Positions 9,114 through 18,022 of a stretch of 64,000 nucleotides of DNA are shown one piece after another (positions within the stretch are counted from its first letter, which is position 1; every line of letters begins with the position of its first letter). This DNA comes from Megamonas sp. UBA1796 (lineage in GTDB: Bacteria > Bacillota > Negativicutes > Selenomonadales > Selenomonadaceae). Where the stretch lies: the NCBI GenBank assembly GCA_002319795.1, contig DCFU01000034.1:1-64000 (forward strand), read 5' to 3'. Under the pieces are notes generated by a model that worked only from the letters and a program-made list of their open reading frames with translations, had not been told where the DNA came from and did no database searches. The translations under genes and the position numbers were made by a program.

Positions 9114-11783
9114 ATGCGGGATTTATACGATGTGCGAAGAGATCCGGAAGCATTATTGAAAAAGGTAGAAAAAGAACAGCGCGGAAAACTGACCGTGTTT
9201 CTTGGTGCGGCAGCCGGTGTAGGCAAGACCTATGCAATGCTCAAGGATGCAAAGGAACGGCTGGAGGAAGGCACAGATATTGTGATTGGCTGGGTCGAAA
9301 CACATGGACGAAAAGATACCGAGACCATGCTGAAGGGCTTGCCTAAAATTGCCGCGAAGGAAATAGAATATCGCGGCAAGGTTTTTGCTGAAATGGATAC
9401 GGATGAAATCCTGCGGCGTAAACCCCAGATTGTTCTCGTTGATGAGCTGGCACACACAAATATCCAGGGCTTGCGGCATCTGCGACGGTTTCAGGATGTG
9501 GAGGAAATACTCGCGGCGGGTATACATGTGTATACGACAATTAACATACAGCATATTGAGAGCCTGAAAGATATTGTCGAACATATAACAGGGGTAAAAA
9601 TTTGGGAAACCGTGCCGGACCATGTGGTGGAAAACGCGGAGCAGGTACAACTGGTAGATATTTCACCGCAGACTTTGCTCAAGAGGCTGCAGGAGGGGAA
9701 GGTCTACATTCCAATTCAGGCGGAGCGTGCTATGAAAAACTTTTTCCGCGAGGGAAATATCAGCGCGTTAAGGGAAATGGCTTTGCGGTTCACGGCCCAC
9801 AGGGTAGACCAGCAAATGGGGGAATACATGCAGGAGCATGCCATTGCAGGACCGTGGCCAGCCATGGAAAAGGTTCTTGTGTGCGTAAGTGGGAGCCCGT
9901 TTTCGGCTTATTTGATCCGGGTGGCAAAGCGTATGGCAACAGCGATGAAATCAGAATGGTATGCGCTGCATATCCGGACAGGGCAGGGTAATGAACAGGA
10001 TGAGGGAAGACTTTCACAGAACCTGCGCTTGGCGGAGGAACTGGGTGGAATCGTTGTGTCTTGTTCCAGCCGCGACATCGTAAAAACCATGATAGATTTT
10101 TCAAGTGAAAAAAATATATCACATATTATTATCGGAAAGCCGCTTAAAAGACATTTTTTAGATTGGTTCAGGGGCGGCGATATTGTGGACAAGCTCATTA
10201 AAAAGAGCTGGGGTATCCAGATCCATGTAATTCATGGGAAAAAATCGCTTGCATACATCCCAAAGGTAAAAACGGAAGCGGGAAAAAGAAAAACACGATG
10301 GCAGCAGTATGTGGGTGGATTTTTCATGATGTTTCTTACCACGGTTATCTGCTGGAATATACCACAATTGGATACGGTCAATGTGGCGATGCTTTATTTG
10401 CTGCCGGTTTTGCTGAGCGCTTTCTGGTGGGGACGCGGGCCATCTTATTTTACCGCGATTTGTGCGGTGATATTTTTTGATGTCTTATTCATACCGCCGT
10501 TATTCAGCTTCAGTGTCACGGACATCCGGTATTGCTGGACTTTTATAATCTTTTTGTTCGTGGGGTTTATTGCCGGAGGTCAGACGGAACGGCTGCACAG
10601 GGAGGTTTTGTTTGCTGAGGGCGAAGAAAAGAAAAAGCGCGTCCTTTACGAATTCAGTAAGGATATAGCTGCGACCGTCGACCTGGATAAGGTTGTAGAT
10701 AAACTGGTGTTTACGGCAGCGAAAATGTTTCAGTGGGGGGTTGCTGTTTTTCTGCCGGATAAAAATGGAAAACTGAGTATGGCGGCACATTCGGAGGGTT
10801 ATGTAACGGAAAAGCTGAATGCCAATGAATTTGGTGTAGCGGTTTGGGCCTTTGAACATGGACAGGTCGCGGGAAAATTCACGGATACGGTATCTTCGGC
10901 AGAATGTCTCTATCTGCCGCTCAGGGCAAGGGATAAGTCCATTGGCGTTTTAGCACTGCATGCTATGGAAAAGGATATTACGCTGGAGCAAAAACAGCTT
11001 ATCGAAGCCTGGACGAATATGGCAGCGCTGGCAATTGAACGTATCAGCCTGACTAAAGAAGCAAGCAATGCGGCACTTTTGGCAGAATCCGAACGTTTGA
11101 GTATGGCGTTGCTGAATTCTATTTCGCATGAGTTGAAGACACCGTTGGCGACTATTCTGGGCTCGGCGTCTACACTGCTCGATAAGGAAATCGTTTTTGA
11201 CAAGGAAACGCAGATGGAGCTTTATGAAAATATCCGTTCCGGCGGCATGCGTATGGAACGGATCATAAATAATCTTTTGGATACAGCCCGGCTGGAGAGC
11301 GGAGCTATGAAAATTAAAAGAGACTGGTGTGATATACAGGATGTTGTCGGAACAGCTTTGCAGAGGTTGAAGGAAAATTTAGGAGAGAGAAGGATAATTT
11401 CCCGTATACCGCCTGCGTTGCCGTTGATTATGGGAGACTGTGTACTGCTGGAGCAGGTACTGGTGAACCTCATCGATAATGCGAATAAATATTCTCCGGC
11501 AGATGCGCAGATTGAAATTACAGCGGGCATGGAGGATGGAAAGATTTTAGTTTCGGTTGTCGATTATGGTGAAAAAATTTCTGAAACAGATATTGACAAT
11601 ATTTTTAATAAATTCTATCGTGGAAAGCAGAAAACAACCGCTCCGGGAACGGGGTTAGGGTTGTCTATATGCAAGGGAATTATTGAAGCGCATGGCGGGA
11701 CCATATGGGTGGTAAATTTATCTGCTATAGGCAAACGCTTTGTATTTTCACTGCCAATGGAGGAAAAAAAGCATGGAACATAA
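9114..11783 (+). CDS. kdpD: KdpD sensor histidine kinase
   Basis: This 889-residue kinase has the full KdpD layout: an N-terminal KdpD domain with Walker-A motif GAAAGVGKTY, a UspA-like domain (about residues 250-370), four closely spaced transmembrane helices (about 405-500), a GAF-like domain, and HisKA and HATPase domains. The phosphorylated His lies in SISHELKTPLATILGSAS; an N-box (NLIDNANKYSP) and G-boxes (GTGLGLSICKGI) follow. The frame is open from 9033, but the ATG at 9114 has a gaggagg site and matches the usual MRDL-type start. It senses K+ limitation and signals to KdpE. In other Firmicutes the Usp domain binds c-di-AMP; that is inference here. Confidence 0.95.
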   Translation: MRDLYDVRRDPEALLKKVEKEQRGKLTVFLGAAAGVGKTYAMLKDAKERLEEGTDIVIGWVETHGRKDTETMLKGLPKIAAKEIEYRGKVFAEMDTDEILRRKPQIVLVDELAHTNIQGLRHLRRFQDVEEILAAGIHVYTTINIQHIESLKDIVEHITGVKIWETVPDHVVENAEQVQLVDISPQTLLKRLQEGKVYIPIQAERAMKNFFREGNISALREMALRFTAHRVDQQMGEYMQEHAIAGPWPAMEKVLVCVSGSPFSAYLIRVAKRMATAMKSEWYALHIRTGQGNEQDEGRLSQNLRLAEELGGIVVSCSSRDIVKTMIDFSSEKNISHIIIGKPLKRHFLDWFRGGDIVDKLIKKSWGIQIHVIHGKKSLAYIPKVKTEAGKRKTRWQQYVGGFFMMFLTTVICWNIPQLDTVNVAMLYLLPVLLSAFWWGRGPSYFTAICAVIFFDVLFIPPLFSFSVTDIRYCWTFIIFLFVGFIAGGQTERLHREVLFAEGEEKKKRVLYEFSKDIAATVDLDKVVDKLVFTAAKMFQWGVAVFLPDKNGKLSMAAHSEGYVTEKLNANEFGVAVWAFEHGQVAGKFTDTVSSAECLYLPLRARDKSIGVLALHAMEKDITLEQKQLIEAWTNMAALAIERISLTKEASNAALLAESERLSMALLNSISHELKTPLATILGSASTLLDKEIVFDKETQMELYENIRSGGMRMERIINNLLDTARLESGAMKIKRDWCDIQDVVGTALQRLKENLGERRIISRIPPALPLIMGDCVLLEQVLVNLIDNANKYSPADAQIEITAGMEDGKILVSVVDYGEKISETDIDNIFNKFYRGKQKTTAPGTGLGLSICKGIIEAHGGTIWVVNLSAIGKRFVFSLPMEEKKHGT

Positions 11784-12456
11784 TCTGAAGGTATTGATTG
11801 TTGATGATGAGGTGCAGATCCGGCGGCTCATCAAGGTGTCCCTGGAAGGACATGGCTATGTGGTTTTTGATGCGCCTACGGGAAAAAGCGCTATAGATTC
11901 TGCGATTATGCAAAAGCCGGAAGTCATCCTGCTGGATTTGGGACTTCCTGATATCGATGGTAAAGAGGTCATAAGGAGGATAAGAGAATGGTCGGATACG
12001 CCTATTATCATCTTGTCTGCCAGAGATCAGGAAGAGGAGAAAATACAAGCCTTGGATGCGGGGGCAAATGATTATCTGACGAAACCGTTTGGCGTCGGTG
12101 AGCTTATGGCACGTATACGTGTGTGCCTGCGCGCAGTTCGGGAGCCGCAGGATGATGAGGTGCTGGACTTAGGGGAACTGAAGATAGATTTGGGGAAACA
12201 TACGGTATTGTTTGCCAATAACAGGATTAAATTGACACCGATACAGTATAACCTGCTGGTGTATATGGCAAAGAATGTGGGGAAGGTTCTGACCCATCGG
12301 CAACTTTTGAAGGAAGTCTGGGGGGTAGACGGCAACGAAATCCAATATGTGCGCGTATATGTAGGGCAACTGCGGCAAAAGATAGAGCCGGATCCTTCCC
12401 GGCCGCGCTATATAATAACAGAATCTGGCATAGGGTATCGTATGATGTTCGAATGA
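11773..12456 (+). CDS. kdpE: KdpE response regulator (OmpR family)
   Basis: KdpE has 227 residues: a receiver domain (LIVDDEVQIRR, phospho-Asp in ILLDLGLPDIDG, KPF loop) and a winged-helix DNA-binding domain ending in RPRYIITESGIGYRM. Its ATG at 11773 overlaps the kdpD stop by 11 bases and has gaggaaaaaaag as ribosome binding site, showing translational coupling. It should activate kdpFABC when phosphorylated by KdpD. No clear KdpE box could be assigned upstream of kdpF. Confidence 0.95.
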   Translation: MEHNLKVLIVDDEVQIRRLIKVSLEGHGYVVFDAPTGKSAIDSAIMQKPEVILLDLGLPDIDGKEVIRRIREWSDTPIIILSARDQEEEKIQALDAGANDYLTKPFGVGELMARIRVCLRAVREPQDDEVLDLGELKIDLGKHTVLFANNRIKLTPIQYNLLVYMAKNVGKVLTHRQLLKEVWGVDGNEIQYVRVYVGQLRQKIEPDPSRPRYIITESGIGYRMMFE

Positions 12457-12553
12457 GAGCGCATATTCTTATATGCAGCTCATCTGCAAAAAATATTTGA
12501 ATTGATGAGAAAAATTCTCTATAATAAGAGGGACATAGTATGAGGGTTCTTTT

Positions 12554-13768
12554 ATGGAGGGTTTTATGAAATTTTGTTTGAATCATTTTTTGTCGGCGGT
12601 ATCCTTTGCTCTGGATTATGCCGAACACGATGTATTTGGTGTCGAACTGAACCATGGCAAGCGTGTGGCATATATTTCCTGGCGAATCGCACAACGGCTT
12701 GGATTCAGTGAGGACGATGTTTTTGATCTGGTGTCGCTTGCAATTCTGCATGATAATGGGCTCAGCAGATATCTTGGTAATAAAGAACTAAAATCTAATC
12801 TGGTGAATTATGAGGTTATCAAGGGACACTGTGTAATAGGTGAGAATAATATCAAGAAATATCCACTGCTGAAGGATGAAAAAAATATTATTCTTTATCA
12901 TCACGAGAAATTAGATGGGAGTGGATTTTTTCATATCTCCGGTGATAATTTGCCGTTGAAGGCTCAAATCATCAGCTTTGCGGATTATGTTGATACGCAT
13001 TTTAATGCAGCAAAATTTTATGGTGCCTATCAGGAGAAGGCAGTAAGCCATATTATGAAGCTGCGCGGGAAGCAGTATTCGGAGCAGATATGCGATAGTT
13101 TTTTTGCGATTACCCGGCAGGCATGCTATCGTCTGGATCAGGATCCAAACAATATCTTTGAGTGTCTGCAGCAAAATCTTCCGCTGCGGAACGTTGATTT
13201 ATCCTACCAGGAAATATCTGAGATTACGGAGACAATATCAGATATCATTGACGCGAAATCAAAGTTTACCTGGAGACACTCACGGGGTCTGGCTGAAAAA
13301 GCTGATATCATGGCACGGTTCTATAAATATGACGATGTACAGCGCAACAAGCTTATCATTGCCGCCAATCTCCATGATTTGGGTAAGCTGCTCATTCCGA
13401 ATAGTATCTTGGAGGCGAATCGCGCACTGACAGAAGATGAATTTGCCTTGGTACAGTCCCACACGTATTATACGCGTCATGTGCTGTCGCGGCTGGATGG
13501 TTTTGCGGATATCACCGAATGGGCCGCAAATCATCATGAGAAGCTGGATGGCAGCGGATACCCATATGGAAAGACGGCGAAAGAACTGGACTTCAACTCC
13601 CGCCTTATGGGGTGTCTCGACATATACCAGGCTTTGACTGAGGATCGTCCTTATCGTGAAGGAATGGGCCATAAAAAGGCGCTGAAAATCATGTCGGATA
13701 TGGTCGGTACAGGGCGTATCGACGGTTCTATTGTAGAAGATGTGGATACGGTCTTTGCCGCGTACTGA
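12554..13768 (+). CDS. Tandem HD / HD-GYP domain protein (likely c-di-GMP phosphodiesterase-like)
   Basis: This 404-residue cytoplasmic protein contains two related HD modules. The first (about residues 25-150) has LAILHDNG and YHHEKLDGSGF. The second (about 225-400) is a fuller HD-GYP domain with ANLHDLGKLLIP, NHHEKLDGSGYP and a DIYQALTEDRPYR helix. HD-GYP proteins hydrolyse cyclic dinucleotides, chiefly c-di-GMP. The first module resembles a degenerate copy and may be regulatory. No receiver or sensor domain is present. The ATG at 12554 has a gaggg site at good spacing; an ATG at 12566 is also possible. It is a single gene after kdpE, ending before a bidirectional terminator. Confidence 0.8.
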   Translation: MEGFMKFCLNHFLSAVSFALDYAEHDVFGVELNHGKRVAYISWRIAQRLGFSEDDVFDLVSLAILHDNGLSRYLGNKELKSNLVNYEVIKGHCVIGENNIKKYPLLKDEKNIILYHHEKLDGSGFFHISGDNLPLKAQIISFADYVDTHFNAAKFYGAYQEKAVSHIMKLRGKQYSEQICDSFFAITRQACYRLDQDPNNIFECLQQNLPLRNVDLSYQEISEITETISDIIDAKSKFTWRHSRGLAEKADIMARFYKYDDVQRNKLIIAANLHDLGKLLIPNSILEANRALTEDEFALVQSHTYYTRHVLSRLDGFADITEWAANHHEKLDGSGYPYGKTAKELDFNSRLMGCLDIYQALTEDRPYREGMGHKKALKIMSDMVGTGRIDGSIVEDVDTVFAAY

Positions 13769-13824
13769 CGATGGTGCTGCATTCGTGGACTGTTTTTTTG
13801 CCGGAATGAAGGGCGCTTTGCAAC

Positions 13825-13863
13825 AAAAACATCCGCAGCCTGTGTAAGGCTGCGGATGTTTTT
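13825..13863. terminator. Bidirectional terminator
   Basis: A perfect 16-bp stem (aaaaacatccgcagcc at 13825-13840, complement at 13848-13863) has A-run and T-run flanks, serving the HD-GYP gene on plus and the chemoreceptor on minus. Confidence 0.85.
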
Positions 13864-13871
13864 GCTGCGGC

Positions 13872-15665
13872 TTAAATTTTATAGGTACCGAGTTCTTTGG
13901 AAAAAGTAAGCGAAATTTCCTTGAAATGCTTGATTTTATCCATCATATCCTGCAATCTCTCATTGTGGATCTGAACGGTAGCATTTACTTCCTGGGCAGC
14001 AGCCGAATTTTCTTCTGACATGGCTGCAATAGATTCCACTTTTTCGAATACATGGTTCATTTGTTCCATTTCCTGGTGCAAGCGGTCGATGATCTTGCTG
14101 ATACTTACCGATACATTACGAATATTGTCGACATGCTCGGAGTTATTGTCGACAACCTCCATGAGCTGGTTGCTTTCCTGACCGAGCACTTGATATTCGA
14201 GGCCTACAGAGGAGACAACTTCGTTGATGATCTTGGTGATATTCTTTACATCAGAGGATATCACTTCTGCTTGTTGCTGGGACTGCTCCGACAAGGTACG
14301 TATTTCTTCAGCGACGACGGCAAAACCACGTCCTTGTTCACCGGCATGGGCAGCTTCGATAGCCGCATTCAGTGCCAGAAGATTGGTCTGTGAGGCTATC
14401 TGTGTTACGAGTGCGGTGATGGAAATGATTTTTTCTGTTTCGTCACGCAGGGACTCGACAGATTTCCGCACAACTGTGAATTTTTCCATGCTCTTATTTA
14501 GGTTCTCACTGGAGGAACGTACGTTGAGGAAACCTTTGTCGATATTTTCTACAGCCCGGACCAGATTACCATTATTATTTACCTGCTGCTTTACCATGGT
14601 CTGCAGAGCTTCCATATTTTGATGCAAAAATCCTGCTACGGCGCTGGTGCTTTCGGCACCGCTGGTCGCAGCAGTAGATACCTCGTGGATGACATTTACT
14701 ACCTCGTCAGAGGTTTTTCCCATATTTTCGGCCAACTGGTTAAAGCTAGTGCCGTAACGTGTCAATTCATCGCTGGTGCCGCGGAATCCCGTAAATTCGG
14801 CTTTTATGCGTTTTTTGTACGTTTGGATTATTTGTGCCAGTTCTTCGAACTCATCACTGGAGTGGACCGTCAGATCATCGAAATACTGATATTCCAAGAG
14901 GCTGTTGAGTTCTTTCTTTATTGTGCTGATCGGACGCAACAGCATGGAAGATACCAGCCATACCAGAATGCCGTTTAAAACAGGGAGGATAAAAAATTTT
15001 AGCGAGGCGTCGAATAAAAATGCGATAATCGTTGGAATCAAAGTGACAATAAAAGAAAGTAAACCTATCTTGCCGGCAAGTGAACCGGTAAAGCCCAAAA
15101 ATTTATTCAAACGGAAAATTTGCTCGCGAAAAATCGGCTTGTCAAAATGAAGCTTCAGTTTCAGATGGGTTTTTGTTTTTTCTGATACTTCCATATGCAG
15201 TTCTTCGTGGAAGAATTCCGAAGTACCTTTTAACAAACCACGGAAATAATCCTGCATGCCGCGTTGTGAGTCATAAGAGAAAATAGCATCGTGTTCAGAA
15301 ACCGGTGTCATGACAAGTTGTGGGGGTTTGGCGCCCGAAACCATTTTGACGACTTCTACATGGACATCGTGCATGGATGCCAGAAACGTATATAGATTTT
15401 TTCCTTTGAAAAAGGAAGGATAAGCGTTGGAAAATGAAATGATATTATCACGGCCAATCTCATACCAGATCTGCGCTGAAGGCAACTTAATCTCATGACT
15501 GAGATTCTCAATATATTGGTTTATTTTATTATCATCGATATCTTCCAAGGGTAAAAACATACGATTTGGGGGCCAGCCTACTTTTTCCATTACTACATCG
15601 ACGGTGGGTCTGCTCCAAAGCTTTCTTGAAGTCTCAATCCAGGTCGCAACAACAGTTCCTTTCAT
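13872..15665 (-). CDS. H-NOX (heme) methyl-accepting chemotaxis protein, predicted O2 sensor
   Basis: This 597-residue receptor starts with a heme-binding H-NOX domain (about 1-185), then two transmembrane helices (about 195-245), a HAMP-like linker and a methyl-accepting signalling domain with the hairpin tip IASQTNLLALNAAIEAAHAG. The H-NOX numbering matches Caldanaerobacter Tar4H: proximal heme ligand His102, Pro115, and Tyr131-x-Ser133-x-Arg135, which clamps the heme propionates. The distal hydrogen-bond trio Trp9, Asn74 and Tyr140, which stabilises bound O2 in that protein, is also present. It therefore likely reports O2 (possibly NO) to the CheA/CheW system. It is a single gene on the minus strand with a shared terminator. 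Confidence 0.88.
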   Translation of the reverse strand: MKGTVVATWIETSRKLWSRPTVDVVMEKVGWPPNRMFLPLEDIDDNKINQYIENLSHEIKLPSAQIWYEIGRDNIISFSNAYPSFFKGKNLYTFLASMHDVHVEVVKMVSGAKPPQLVMTPVSEHDAIFSYDSQRGMQDYFRGLLKGTSEFFHEELHMEVSEKTKTHLKLKLHFDKPIFREQIFRLNKFLGFTGSLAGKIGLLSFIVTLIPTIIAFLFDASLKFFILPVLNGILVWLVSSMLLRPISTIKKELNSLLEYQYFDDLTVHSSDEFEELAQIIQTYKKRIKAEFTGFRGTSDELTRYGTSFNQLAENMGKTSDEVVNVIHEVSTAATSGAESTSAVAGFLHQNMEALQTMVKQQVNNNGNLVRAVENIDKGFLNVRSSSENLNKSMEKFTVVRKSVESLRDETEKIISITALVTQIASQTNLLALNAAIEAAHAGEQGRGFAVVAEEIRTLSEQSQQQAEVISSDVKNITKIINEVVSSVGLEYQVLGQESNQLMEVVDNNSEHVDNIRNVSVSISKIIDRLHQEMEQMNHVFEKVESIAAMSEENSAAAQEVNATVQIHNERLQDMMDKIKHFKEISLTFSKELGTYKI

Positions 15666-15806
15666 GGTACGTGACCTTCTTCCTATCCTAAGTTTGATGA
15701 TATTTCTGTTTACCTTTTTTATTATAATATAAACTGCGTTAAGATGAAAGTGTTAAATATTGTTTTTAAAAAATAATTATTATAAACTAGTAATAATTAT
15801 TGTATT

Positions 15807-17066
15807 TTACATGCTGACATCATACTGATCGGTATGTAAAAATTCGCGTTTGATTTCTTTGCCGTCCCTGGTATAAACTCTCCAAGCGGAGACCGTAGGC
15901 CCAGGGCCAGGTTTATCGATATGTGTAGCCAGGGTAATATCTTTTCCGGCAAGGTCAGTTTGTGTGCCGAGGACATAGACGGTGAGACTATCACCATATA
16001 CGGCAGATAGCAGGTATACACTATGCGGCAGGGAATTACGAAATACAAAATCAATCTGGCCGTCTGCAACGGTAGCATCAAGCCCCGCAGGTACATATGT
16101 GGAAGGATAAAAATGTGCTGTGCGTACTGCAGGGGTAAGATCTGCCAGAAGAATAGCATTATAGAGCGTTGAACTGACCTGACAGACGCCTCCGCCGATA
16201 TCCTGTTCGACCTTGCCGTCCAGTATAACAGCAGCATCCTTATAGCCGGAGCTCGCCAGGCGTGGGCCTACGGTATCGTTGAAGGAAAATGTACTGCCAC
16301 TGGGAATAAGTCGTTGATTGAGCTCGCTGGCAGCGATTTGGATGTTCTGACTCCGATTGGCATTGGCCGGGCTGAAATGTGTGGTATAAGATGCCAGTAT
16401 GGTATCAATGGTGCTTATAGCCGTTTCCTCTATGGCTGGTGCCTGTATTTGAGGAGCAAGTGTTATTTTTCCTGGCAGTTCCAGAGAATCGAGACTTTGT
16501 GCCGCTGCAGAGGCCAAATCATCCGTATGCAGTGTCTTTCCTGCTACAGCAGGTATATGACGGATGCGCCCGTGCCCATCAAATTGGCAAAAAGCAGAAA
16601 CAGGTGCACTATTTATACTGGAGGCAATTGTCTCCAGATGTTTTTGCAGGGCAGCCGTATCATAGGAAACAACCGGTGTTACAGGATGGCCATAAAAAGC
16701 ACAGGAAAGCTGCTCTGCAAGATTTTCGAGAAATGAACCGCGGCGGCCTATTCCATAAACCGCTTGCACTGTACCGTCGACGTCAATGTGCAAATTGATT
16801 TGTTCCGGCGTAATCTTCCATTGCTTATCCTCATAGATAAAAAGCAATGCGTATGGGGGGAACTTTTTCTGTGTAGTCCGGGCTACGACCGCTGTGGTCT
16901 CCTGCCGGGAAAGACCGTTCAGGGGGATGCCCTCGCATCGGACGCCAAAGGCGATGCGGTCATTGTTGATGAAAGCAAAAATAATGCTTAGGAATGAAAT
17001 AGACATAATAAGTACCATAAATGAAAGAAAGAAAATAAATAGGCCAAGACGATGAGATGATTGCAT
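15807..17066 (-). CDS. VanW-family envelope protein with peptidoglycan-binding-like domain
   Basis: This 419-residue protein has an N-terminal membrane anchor (about residues 8-32), a region like the YoaR/PG-binding_4 domain, and a C-terminal VanW domain. The latter is visible as GSTFSFNDTVGPR, then DIGGGVCQVSSTLYNAILLA and RTAHFYPSTYVPAG. VanW was named from a vancomycin-resistance cluster, but its function is unknown and it is common in resistance-free Firmicutes. No other van gene is present, so this is not evidence of resistance. It lies downstream of the PRC-barrel gene on the same strand, separated by a hairpin. Confidence 0.85.
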   Translation of the reverse strand: MQSSHRLGLFIFFLSFMVLIMSISFLSIIFAFINNDRIAFGVRCEGIPLNGLSRQETTAVVARTTQKKFPPYALLFIYEDKQWKITPEQINLHIDVDGTVQAVYGIGRRGSFLENLAEQLSCAFYGHPVTPVVSYDTAALQKHLETIASSINSAPVSAFCQFDGHGRIRHIPAVAGKTLHTDDLASAAAQSLDSLELPGKITLAPQIQAPAIEETAISTIDTILASYTTHFSPANANRSQNIQIAASELNQRLIPSGSTFSFNDTVGPRLASSGYKDAAVILDGKVEQDIGGGVCQVSSTLYNAILLADLTPAVRTAHFYPSTYVPAGLDATVADGQIDFVFRNSLPHSVYLLSAVYGDSLTVYVLGTQTDLAGKDITLATHIDKPGPGPTVSAWRVYTRDGKEIKREFLHTDQYDVSM

Positions 17067-17091
17067 GGAATATGGGCTCCTTATATGTATA

Positions 17092-17121
17092 TTAAGGCTC
17101 CCTCACAGGAGGGAGCCTTAA
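17092..17121 (-). terminator. Hairpin between the PRC-barrel gene and vanW-like gene
   Basis: A perfect 12-bp stem (ttaaggctccct / agggagccttaa) has a 6-base loop but only a weak T-rich tail on the minus strand. It may be a leaky terminator. Confidence 0.5.
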
Positions 17122-17134
17122 TCAGAACACTTTA

Positions 17135-17995
17135 TTATTGGACATTCATGGAAAGCTCTATGAACTTATTGGCCAGTTTTGCCTTTTGCAGGACTTCTTC
17201 CGTAATTTCAGAGCCGGCATCGATGATGATTATCCCGTTGTCTGTTGTTATACGACGAGCGGCTTTTTTGCCAAGAAGAAAACGACGATGGCGTTCTTCT
17301 GTGGCTTTATCAGCAGCAACAGCTTTCGGTTCAGCAACAGAATCGGTCTTAGGCTCAGGTTTTACTTCCGGTTTAGGCTCGGGCTTAGGCTCGGGCTTTA
17401 TTTCTGGCTTAACTTCTGTTTTGGGCTCCGGCTTTGTTTCTGGTTTAACCTCTGGTTTAGGCTCGAATTTTATTTCTGCCAGGGGCTCAGCTTTAACAGC
17501 TGATTTTTCAGGGATAGTTATATCATTCGTTTTTTTTTCAGGGTCTATGACAGTAACCTGTTTACCAAAGATAGAAATTTGATCGGCTGTGATTTCAGAA
17601 GTCGTGTCATCGTCGGCTGCAATTTCACATTTCTCTATTTTGCCGCCATCACCAACGAAAAGTTCGGTGACCTTGCCTTCTATGGTGCCGGATTTGGTGA
17701 TAGCCTTCGTACCAATAATACGGACGTTGGCATCCAACATGGTTTCATAGTCTCCCGCTTCCTCAAGCGTGAGTATATTCTCGCTGTTTGTAATCGTAAC
17801 AGCATCTTCACCTATAGCAATAACAGAAGAATACGGCAGAAGCTTTACGCCGCGGTACCAGTCCTCGTCCTCAATGGTAATGGCTGCGACAACACCGTTT
17901 TTGGCATCGATGAGCAAGGTCTTGCTCATGCCGAGTTCACGGCCTTCGGTAATACTGATAATGGGTAAACCAAGAATTTCTTCACTTTTTTTCAT
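17135..17995 (-). CDS. PRC-barrel domain protein with a Lys-Pro-Glu repeat region
   Basis: This 286-residue protein has no signal peptide. Residues 1-75 and about 80-155 look like two PRC-barrel units (ILGLPIISITEGRELGMSKT; later GTIEGKVTELFVGDGGKI). Residues 177-217 are a low-complexity KPEPKPE-type spacer. The C-terminus (about 228-286) is a charged helix and a short domain. PRC barrels occur in ribosome maturation, sporulation and envelope proteins. The ribosome binding site is taggaggaa. It lies 27 bases after the TPR-like membrane gene and is probably co-transcribed with it. No specific function is recognised. Confidence 0.75.
   Translation of the reverse strand: MKKSEEILGLPIISITEGRELGMSKTLLIDAKNGVVAAITIEDEDWYRGVKLLPYSSVIAIGEDAVTITNSENILTLEEAGDYETMLDANVRIIGTKAITKSGTIEGKVTELFVGDGGKIEKCEIAADDDTTSEITADQISIFGKQVTVIDPEKKTNDITIPEKSAVKAEPLAEIKFEPKPEVKPETKPEPKTEVKPEIKPEPKPEPKPEVKPEPKTDSVAEPKAVAADKATEERHRRFLLGKKAARRITTDNGIIIIDAGSEITEEVLQKAKLANKFIELSMNVQ
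17345..17467 (-). repeat. In-frame Lys-Pro-Glu coding repeat
   Basis: About 41 codons encode alternating K-P-E/T residues (KPEVKPE, KPEPKPEPK and variants). The DNA shows imperfect direct repeats of a 6-12 bp unit, so copy number may vary between strains. Confidence 0.8.
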
Positions 17996-18022
17996 GGATA
18001 TTCCTCCTACATTTGTTTATGT

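Noticed and set aside
15807..17066. Vancomycin resistance gene.
   Set aside because: VanW-domain proteins are common without resistance; no vanA/H/X-type gene is nearby.
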